A stretch of 27,828 nucleotides of DNA from an uncultured Blautia sp. GTDB lineage: Bacteria; Bacillota; Clostridia; Lachnospirales; Lachnospiraceae. This document shows positions 23,353-27,828 of the stretch, in pieces. The translations under genes were made by a program, and so were the position numbers. The notes beneath the pieces were generated by a model. That model was not told the DNA's origin, did no database searches, and was given only the letters and a program-made list of their open reading frames with translations. The stretch spans positions 1-27,828 of the forward strand of contig UQLX01000033.1 of NCBI GenBank assembly GCA_900541985.1. The letters run 5' to 3'. How positions within the stretch are numbered: the first letter of the stretch is position 1; every line of letters begins with the position of its first letter.

Positions 23353-23724
23353 ATGGAAATAATTTTAAGCAATGCCAGTACAAAACCGATTTATGAACAG
23401 ATCACTTCACAGATCAAGGGGATGATTATGAGCGGGGAACTGAAACCGGGAGATCCCATGCCGTCTATGCGAAAGCTGGCGAAGGAACTCCATGTGAGTG
23501 TTATCACTACTCAGAGAGCCTATGACGATCTTGTAAAGGACGGATTTATTGTGACAGTTCCGGCAAAAGGGACGTTTGTATCTGCACAGAATCAGGATTT
23601 TATACGGGAGGAAAATCTGAGAAAGATAGAAGAATATTTAACAGAAGCATGTGAGCTGGCGAAACAGAACAGTGTGTCTCTGGATTCTCTGAAGGAAAGT
23701 CTGGAGCTGCTTTACAGCGAATAA
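23353..23724 (+). CDS. GntR-family repressor, YtrA subfamily
   Basis: The product is 123 residues. Residues 1-~75 are a GntR winged helix (PIYEQITSQIKGMIMSGELK, SMRKLAKELHVSVITTQRAY, GFIVTVPAKGTFV). Only a ~48-residue helical tail follows instead of a full ligand domain, which defines the YtrA subfamily. These dimeric repressors usually govern an adjacent ABC transporter operon, as here (ATPase 25 bases downstream, then permease). Start at ATG 23353. The perfect palindrome at 23275-23297 is its likely operator. The inducer is probably a wall-active or membrane stress, by analogy only. Confidence 0.9.
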   Translation: MEIILSNASTKPIYEQITSQIKGMIMSGELKPGDPMPSMRKLAKELHVSVITTQRAYDDLVKDGFIVTVPAKGTFVSAQNQDFIREENLRKIEEYLTEACELAKQNSVSLDSLKESLELLYSE

Positions 23725-23749
23725 GACGTAAAGGTGTGTGAGGTATATG

Positions 23750-24607
23750 ATGGAAAATGCAATTGAGATAAAGAATCTGTCAAAAGAATACAGGGATTTT
23801 TCCCTGAAAAATTTAAGCCTGAACGTTCCCCAGGGTACGGTTCTGGGGCTGGTGGGAGAAAACGGCGCCGGGAAATCCACTTTGATCCAGTCACTGCTTG
23901 GACTGATCAGGGCAGATTATGAAGAGATAAAAATTTTAGGAAAGCAGTTAAAAAATCGGGAAAAAGAGATCAAGGAGGATATTGCAGTTATCTTTGACGT
24001 CAGCCATTACAATCTGGAATATACGCCGGAATTTATTGGAAAAATGCTGAAAAAGGTTTACCGGAACTGGGATATGGAGAAGTATGACGCTTATTTGTCC
24101 CGATTTGGACTTCCGGCAGATAAGAAACTGAAAAAATTCTCCAAGGGAATGAAAATGAAGCTGGAGTTTGCCATAGCATTCAGCCACAAGCCAAGACTTC
24201 TGATCCTGGATGAAGCAACCAGCGGTCTGGATCCTGTTTTCCGGGATGAGATTCTGGAACTGATCCGGGAATTTACAGAGGAGGAAGATCATACGGTTGT
24301 GGTGTCTTCCCATATTACCAGCGATCTTGACAAAGTGGCAGATTATATTGCCTTTCTTCATGAAGGAAAGCTTCAGTTTGTAAAAAGCTATGATGAGCTG
24401 CAGAATGATTATGGAGTCCTGCATTGCGGAAAAGAATTTTTTGAGTCTCTTCGGGAGGAAGATATTGTTTCATTTAAAAAAGAACCCTATGAATATAAGG
24501 TTCTGGTAAGGAACAGGAATGGAATTTTAAGTGTTTTTCCGGATCTGGAAATGGACAAGGCGTCTGTGGAAGACATTATGCTGATGTATGTGAAGGGAGA
24601 GGTATAG
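23750..24607 (+). CDS. ABC transporter ATP-binding protein (YtrB/BcrA type)
   Basis: The product is 285 residues starting at 23750. GTG 23738 and ATG 23747 are in frame, but GTGAGG at 23738-23743 serves best as the ribosome site. Walker A is GENGAGKST, the signature region is KKFSKGMKMKLEFAIAFSHK, and Walker B is LLILDEATSGLDP; the switch His is in VVSSHIT. A C-terminal ~70-residue extension is typical of export ATPases paired with YtrA regulators. It powers the permease encoded one base downstream. The substrate is unknown; peptides, lipids or antibiotics are typical for the class. Confidence 0.9.
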   Translation: MENAIEIKNLSKEYRDFSLKNLSLNVPQGTVLGLVGENGAGKSTLIQSLLGLIRADYEEIKILGKQLKNREKEIKEDIAVIFDVSHYNLEYTPEFIGKMLKKVYRNWDMEKYDAYLSRFGLPADKKLKKFSKGMKMKLEFAIAFSHKPRLLILDEATSGLDPVFRDEILELIREFTEEEDHTVVVSSHITSDLDKVADYIAFLHEGKLQFVKSYDELQNDYGVLHCGKEFFESLREEDIVSFKKEPYEYKVLVRNRNGILSVFPDLEMDKASVEDIMLMYVKGEV

Positions 24608-24608
24608 T

Positions 24609-25259
24609 ATGTGGGGAATTATAAAAAAAGATTTTTATGATACATTTTGTATTCCTAAAAATCTGCTGAGTAACGTACTTGGATATCTGGCAATGGTTGT
24701 ACTTGCAGTCCTTATGGGACCCAACAGGTACATGATGATGCTTTTTGTTGTTTTGTGCATTCCCATGACTACGATTTCCGTTTTTCAGATGGCTCTGGAA
24801 CAGGATGAGAAGGTTCAGTTTGATGAGATCATGCTGACTTACCCGGTTACAAAGAAAGAGATCATTCTGGCGCGCTTTATTGATAATTTTATTTATATGG
24901 GGATCAACACAGTGATTTCTGTAATTATGGTACTGGGCTATGTATATCTGGGAAAAACGGTGGATATCCGGACAGGGATGTTTTATGTAACAGCCGGCAT
25001 TGCAGTATCTCTGATCGCAACAGCGGTGTTCAGCATTGGATTTTATCTGCTGGGAAATAAAAAAGGAACCATTCTTTATATAGGTATGGTTATTATTTCT
25101 GCGTTATTTTATGGTTTGTCCAGCCGCGGTCAGTGGATAAGCAGGATTTTTCAGACAGATCCAAGAATTCTGACGGGGATTGCCTTGATCCTGGGGGGAC
25201 TTCTGATGGCAGGAAGCTACTGGGTCTGCCTGAAAATTTATGCAAGACAACATTCGTGA
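24609..25259 (+). CDS. ABC-2 type permease
   Basis: The product is 216 residues with about six membrane segments, for example VLGYLAMVVLAVLMG, YMMMLFVVLCIPMTTISVF, IGINTVISVIMVLGYVYL-like helices and a last helix near ILTGIALILGGLLMAGSYWV. A cytoplasmic loop (QDEKVQFDEIMLTYPVTKKE) matches the ABC2_membrane_5 type, in which the TYP-V-TKKE stretch is common. The ATG follows the ATPase stop by one base, behind GGGAGAGG, so the two are translationally linked. With the ATPase it forms a small exporter or stress-response complex. It converges with the merR gene 27 bases on, and I see no clear terminator between them. Confidence 0.85.
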   Translation: MWGIIKKDFYDTFCIPKNLLSNVLGYLAMVVLAVLMGPNRYMMMLFVVLCIPMTTISVFQMALEQDEKVQFDEIMLTYPVTKKEIILARFIDNFIYMGINTVISVIMVLGYVYLGKTVDIRTGMFYVTAGIAVSLIATAVFSIGFYLLGNKKGTILYIGMVIISALFYGLSSRGQWISRIFQTDPRILTGIALILGGLLMAGSYWVCLKIYARQHS

Positions 25260-25286
25260 TACAGAAAAATCCGTGATATGACGTTA

Positions 25287-26096
25287 TTATTCGCACCGGA
25301 TTGTAATCATAGTAATGTAATCGCTGCGATCGTTGATGGACATTTCATTTAATCCTTCTTCGTAGGCATGTCCGGTAAGGGTCAGATCATGTTCGCGGGC
25401 GTAGGCAAGAACAGACTGATAAACGGCAGGAATCCGGCTCCAGTCACCGATGCAGAAGGCCCGCAGATATTTTCCGGCAGGAAGGATCATATCCCAGCTA
25501 TCAGAGGCAGGAGGGCAATAGGCGAAGAAGGAGTCGTAACCGGTAAAATTGCCTTCCTGAAGATTCTTTGTGGAGATGCGGCTTCCAAAGCTGTCATAAA
25601 GATGGAAGAGTTTCTTCAGGCGAAGTGAAAATTCAGCAGCAACAGAAAAATCTTCTTCATCATATTTTCCGGAAATAGGGGAGGAGAGAATCAGCTTTTT
25701 TTCCGGAAGACTGCATAATTCGATTCTGCCATGCTGAGACTGCACTCCCAGTCTCAGACGTTCTGCTTTTTGCTCCAGAAAAGCCTGTGCAGATAAAAGC
25801 TGCTCGATGGATTCGTCGATCAGATTTTTCTTTTTTGTCATCATCTGAGAAAAGGATTCGTCAGATGGTCTTGTTACATATTCCCGGATTTCATCAATAG
25901 AAAGTCCCACCTTGCGTAAGGTCAGGATCAATTCCAGCTGTGCAAACTGAAAGCAGGTATAGTAATGATAGCCGTTTTCCCGGATTACTTCCGGCTGAAA
26001 TAATCCAATGTCATTATAATAGTGTAAAGTACGTTTATTGACACCGGTAAATTTTGCAAACTCCCCAGATGAATATAAATATTTTTTTTGATCCAT
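25287..26096 (-). CDS. MerR-family regulator with GyrI-like effector domain
   Basis: The product is 269 residues. An N-terminal MerR winged helix (YSSGEFAKFTGVNKRTLHYY) is followed by YHYYTCFQFAQLELILTLRK, a dimer coiled coil (~75-115), and a C-terminal ~150-residue region resembling the BmrR/GyrI-like ligand domain (FCIGDWSRIPAVYQSVLAYA, then GHAYEEGLNEM). It should act as a drug- or metabolite-sensing activator that twists a promoter with an over-long spacer. Such a promoter, with a perfect dyad, lies just upstream on the other strand (26103-26133). The ATG at 26096 has a G-run (GGGGG) only one base away, so its ribosome site is irregular, but the domain start leaves no better choice. Confidence 0.88.
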   Translation of the reverse strand: MDQKKYLYSSGEFAKFTGVNKRTLHYYNDIGLFQPEVIRENGYHYYTCFQFAQLELILTLRKVGLSIDEIREYVTRPSDESFSQMMTKKKNLIDESIEQLLSAQAFLEQKAERLRLGVQSQHGRIELCSLPEKKLILSSPISGKYDEEDFSVAAEFSLRLKKLFHLYDSFGSRISTKNLQEGNFTGYDSFFAYCPPASDSWDMILPAGKYLRAFCIGDWSRIPAVYQSVLAYAREHDLTLTGHAYEEGLNEMSINDRSDYITMITIRCE

Positions 26097-26102
26097 ACCC
26101 CC

Positions 26103-26133
26103 TTGACTGTACAGTTACTGTACATTATATGAT
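26103..26133 (+). promoter_or_regulatory. MerR-type promoter with 19-base spacer and perfect operator
   Basis: TTGACT (26103-26108) and TATGAT (26128-26133) are 19 bases apart, the over-long spacing diagnostic of MerR-activated promoters. The spacer holds the dyad TGTACAG-TTA-CTGTACA (26108-26124), perfect on both arms. It faces right, towards the gene start at 26177, and lies beside the divergent merR gene. Confidence 0.88.
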
Positions 26134-26176
26134 ACCTTCTGACAAAGGAGAAATCAAGAAGAAAGAGGAGATTATT

Positions 26177-26220
26177 ATGGAGTTTAAAACAGTAACCGAA
26201 CAGCAGTGGCCGAAGATGCC
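26177..26220 (+). pseudogene. Severed first codons of the MerR-controlled gene
   Basis: ATG 26177 has a strong ribosome site (AGAGGAG, 26164-26170) and a MerR-type promoter. Only about 14 codons (MEFKTVTEQQWPKM) appear to belong to the original gene. From about 26220 the sequence is the antisense strand of an IS110 transposase, and the frame runs on meaninglessly to 26461. The original product, probably a transporter or resistance protein as is usual for MerR targets, cannot be identified. Confidence 0.65.
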
Positions 26221-26388
26221 CATCACGATTCGTGCCTCGCCTTCAACAGAGTTGATGAGTTCAACAAGTGAATTGATGTCACTGGCTGTGTATTTGATTT
26301 CAACAGGTGCAGAGACAATCTCGCCAAATGGGCGCATGATTGCAACCATACTTTTACCTTTAGAAACATCGATACCTACTGCGTTCAT
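26221..26388 (-). mobile_element. IS110-family transposase, N-terminal fragment
   Basis: From ATG 26388 the minus strand encodes MNAVGIDVSKGKSMVAIMRP and continues to VELINSVEGEARIVM, about 56 residues matching the start of the IS110 DEDD transposase, including the first catalytic Asp in GIDVSK. The family continues with an EHTGxY-like motif, but here the sequence switches near 26220 to the severed MerR target gene. More than 300 residues, including the other catalytic acids and the serine-containing Tnp domain, are missing, so the fragment is dead. Confidence 0.85.
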
Positions 26389-26600
26389 AAATTTGCCACT
26401 CCTTAAGAATTATTGCAATGGAAAAGTACCAGTTTTACTCATTGCCTATTCAATCCACTGAGGTGTGACACGAATGCGCCTATGACGATTCAACCTGCAT
26501 AAAACGAACGCTGCGAATGAGGAGCTGGTTACCAGTCTTTTTAACGGACGCGAAGTCCAAGAAAGGAGAAGATATCCAATTGCTACCTACATTCTAACAG
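26389..26600 (-). other. IS110 non-coding end, possible bridge-RNA remnant
   Basis: The 294 bases between the transposase fragment and the yitT-like gene carry no gene. IS110-group elements encode a bridge RNA in the non-coding end upstream of the transposase, which is this side. Hairpins are visible: GCAATG (26415-26420) with CATTGC (26440-26445), CTGGT-T-ACCAG (26525-26535) and GGAC-GCGAA-GTCC (26546-26558). The outer end of the element is not marked by inverted repeats, so 26600 is approximate. A further hairpin, CCTTAC/GTAAGG at 26624-26640, may belong to the next gene. Confidence 0.45.
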
Positions 26601-26682
26601 CTTAAGCAACAAGATGGATAATTCCTTACTGGCTGTAAGGGTTATTAACCACAAATATATTGTAGTAGAAAGGAAATCAAAA

Positions 26683-27321
26683 ATGCGTTTTATTTGGAAA
26701 GAAATGAAATGGTCTTCTGTGCTGCTTTTGCTGGGCGGAAGTGCTTTGCTGGCATTTGGCCTTTATAATGTCCATTCCATATCCGGTGTTACAGAGGGAG
26801 GAATCCTGGGACTTACTCTTCTTCTGGAGCACTGGTTTGGAATTTCCCCTTCGTTTTCCGGTTTTCTTCTGACGGTGGTATGCTACTTTTTAGGCTGGAA
26901 GCTTCTGGGAAAACTGTTTCTGGTGTACTCCTTTATTTCGGCAGTGGGATTTTCTGTTTTTTACGGAATATTTGAGCAGTTTGATCCGTTGTTTCCTCAG
27001 ATTGCGGAAAAACCTCTTCTGGCTGCAGTGGTGGGAGCTTTGTTTGTAGGTGTCAGCGTGGGGATATGTGTGCGTGTAGGCGGCGCGCCTACCGGAGATG
27101 ATGCGCTTGCAATGAGCCTGTCCTCTGTGTTGCCTGTGGATATCCAGTGGATTTATCTGGCAAGTGATCTTGTTGTATTGCTGGCATCTCTCAGCTATAT
27201 TCCGTTCAGCCGAATCATGTATTCACTTTTAACAGTCCTCCTGTCAGGACAGATCATCGGAATTATACAGAAGATCCGGCTTCCCGGATCTGTGGGGGCA
27301 GGAGAACTGTCTCAGAGCTGA
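26683..27321 (+). CDS. YitT-family membrane protein
   Basis: The product is 212 residues from ATG 26683 (AGAAAGGAAATC upstream); the longer reading from 26614 runs into the IS-derived region and lacks a ribosome site. There are about five or six membrane segments, with YitT/DUF161 signatures: GVTEGGILGLTLLLEHWFGI near the start and VRVGGAPTGDDALAMSLSSV in the middle. The cytoplasmic DUF2179 domain present in long YitT proteins is absent, so this is the short form. Transport of a small solute has been suggested for the family, but the substrate is unknown. No terminator separates it from spoIIID, which matters for that gene's control. A possible weak promoter (CTGTAA, 17 bases, TATATT) lies just upstream. 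Confidence 0.85.
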   Translation: MRFIWKEMKWSSVLLLLGGSALLAFGLYNVHSISGVTEGGILGLTLLLEHWFGISPSFSGFLLTVVCYFLGWKLLGKLFLVYSFISAVGFSVFYGIFEQFDPLFPQIAEKPLLAAVVGALFVGVSVGICVRVGGAPTGDDALAMSLSSVLPVDIQWIYLASDLVVLLASLSYIPFSRIMYSLLTVLLSGQIIGIIQKIRLPGSVGAGELSQS

Positions 27322-27416
27322 TATGAAAAGCTTTGAAAAGGGTTAGTGTCTTTATTTTATCAGAGAATAGGGTTCCTGAATATGAAAATTAAAAAAATTC
27401 TGCGGAATTGAATCCA

Positions 27417-27444
27417 CATAATCTGTATTTCCCCTGCATACATT
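27417..27444 (+). promoter_or_regulatory. Sigma-E-like sporulation promoter of spoIIID
   Basis: CATAATC (27417-27423) and CATACATT (27437-27444) fit the mother-cell sigma-E pattern (ATA-type -35, CATACA-T -10), with about 14 bases between CATAAT and the -10. Transcription would start near 27450, 23 bases before the GTG start codon. In Bacillus spoIIID is a sigma-E gene, so the match is biologically expected. Confidence 0.75.
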
Positions 27445-27465
27445 GTAAAAAGATGTATCCAGGGG
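27431..27465 (+). promoter_or_regulatory. Inverted repeat hiding the spoIIID ribosome site
   Basis: CCCCTGCATACAT (27431-27443) and ATGTATCCAGGGG (27453-27465) pair at 12 of 13 positions around a 9-base loop. The right arm contains the ribosome site AGGGG, and the left arm contains most of the sigma-E -10 box. An RNA that starts upstream of 27431 could fold and block translation, whereas one starting near 27450 lacks the left arm and cannot. Confidence 0.7.
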
Positions 27466-27472
27466 AATTTTT

Positions 27473-27727
27473 GTGAAAGATTATATCGAAGAACGGGCAG
27501 TGAAGATCGCATCTTATATCATTGAAACCAGAGCGACAGTCCGGCAGGCGGCAAAAAAGTTTGGGATTAGTAAGAGTACGGTACATAAAGACTGTTCTGA
27601 ACGATTAGCGGAGATTAACCCCGGTCTGGCAGCAGAGGTGCGCCAGGTTCTGGATGTCAACAAGGCAGAACGCCATATCAGAGGAGGACTTGCTACCAGA
27701 GAGAAATATTTGCACAGAGTGATATAA
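27473..27727 (+). CDS. spoIIID: Sporulation transcriptional regulator SpoIIID
   Basis: The product is 84 residues from GTG 27473, seven bases after AGGGG. The sequence matches SpoIIID throughout: YIEERAVKIASYIIETRATV, the helix-turn-helix VRQAAKKFGISKSTVHKDCS and the terminal GGLATREKYL. SpoIIID is a mother-cell DNA-binding protein that activates and represses sigma-E-stage genes during endospore formation. Its presence marks an endospore-forming lineage. Control appears to combine a sigma-E-like promoter with a leader inverted repeat. A strong terminator follows directly. Confidence 0.96.
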   Translation: MKDYIEERAVKIASYIIETRATVRQAAKKFGISKSTVHKDCSERLAEINPGLAAEVRQVLDVNKAERHIRGGLATREKYLHRVI

Positions 27728-27732
27728 AAAAT

Positions 27733-27771
27733 AAAACCCCCGGTTTTTCTATTCGGAAAACCGGGGGTTTT
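27733..27771. terminator. Strong intrinsic terminator after spoIIID
   Basis: AAAACCCCCGGTTTT pairs with AAAACCGGGGGTTTT around a short loop, with flanking A and T tracts, so it can work in both directions. A probable group II intron begins five bases after it. Confidence 0.93.
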
Positions 27772-27776
27772 GAAAT

Positions 27777-27828
27777 GTGCGCCTGGCGGCGCACGTTTCT
27801 AACGGGTTAAAGTCCCGAATCCGCCCGG
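27777..27828 (+). mobile_element. Probable 5' end of a group II intron (runs off the window)
   Basis: The sequence starts GTGCG, the bacterial group II intron 5' consensus (GUGYG). It forms GTGCGCC-TGGC-GGCGCAC (27777-27794) and continues with AACGGGTTAAAGTCCCG, which resembles an intron domain I stretch I have seen in Clostridia. Class C introns characteristically insert just downstream of intrinsic terminators, exactly the position here. Only 52 bases are visible, so no maturase or later domain can be seen. Confidence 0.5.

Noticed and set aside
26221..26461. Plus-strand continuation of the gene starting at 26177
   Set aside because: Beyond about codon 14 it is simply the reverse strand of the IS110 transposase and of its non-coding end.
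1..27828. CRISPR arrays, tRNA or rRNA genes
   Set aside because: No regularly spaced repeats, cloverleaf or rRNA-like sequence was seen on either strand.

Overview
The window looks like chromosomal DNA of an endospore-forming, Gram-positive gut Clostridium relative, most likely Lachnospiraceae (Blautia/Dorea/Ruminococcus type). The basis is moderate GC, strong AGGAGG-type ribosome sites, TTGACA/TATAAT promoters, a spoIIID gene, a fused FeoAB iron transporter, YesN/YesM-type two-component genes and a CIRCE heat-shock operator. Genus assignment is inference; there is no rRNA or marker alignment here.

Layout. 1-1870 is AT-rich accessory DNA. It holds a partial gene of unknown function, a strongly base-paired non-coding block (389-546), and an AbiE-like type IV toxin-antitoxin locus whose antitoxin is intact but whose toxin is broken. 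Near 1866 this DNA runs into a PAS/Fis-type regulator that has lost its 5' end. That regulator is followed by an AEC transporter, a short-chain dehydrogenase, a rhodanese and a CoA-disulfide-reductase/rhodanese fusion (3042-6899). A divergent pair follows: a phosphoribosyltransferase-like protein (minus) and a four-gene sensory operon (7764-13254) made of an AraC-type response regulator, a histidine kinase, a membrane-anchored sugar-binding protein and an MglB-like lipoprotein, with no transporter genes. A minus-strand hsp20 has a CIRCE/HrcA promoter. 14154-14636 is an in-frame fusion of a receiver domain to the last third of a triosephosphate isomerase. A GNAT acetyltransferase is split by a one-base frameshift. 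Housekeeping-type genes follow: a UBA/DUF4342 protein, a tRNA-dihydrouridine synthase, an OmpR/EnvZ-type pair and a GH13 alpha-glucosidase overlapping the kinase tail to tail. Then come FeoAB, a GntR-ABC-ABC efflux-type operon, and a MerR regulator whose divergent promoter now drives a severed gene. A fragment of an IS110 transposase with its non-coding end, a YitT-family membrane protein, spoIIID and the probable 5' end of a group II intron complete the window.

The most interesting signals are these. (1) The spoIIID leader has a sigma-E-like promoter nested inside an inverted repeat that would hide the ribosome site in read-through transcripts but not in transcripts from its own promoter. 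(2) There is a receiver-triosephosphate isomerase chimera. (3) Three separate truncated-gene junctions lie near 1866, 14420 and 26220. (4) The 389-546 block is an unassigned multi-helix structure. (5) An IS110 remnant keeps the side where bridge RNAs are encoded. (6) Several near-perfect operators sit beside their probable regulators (AbiEi-like, HrcA, GntR, MerR). I did not find a clear complete novel defence or biosynthetic system.
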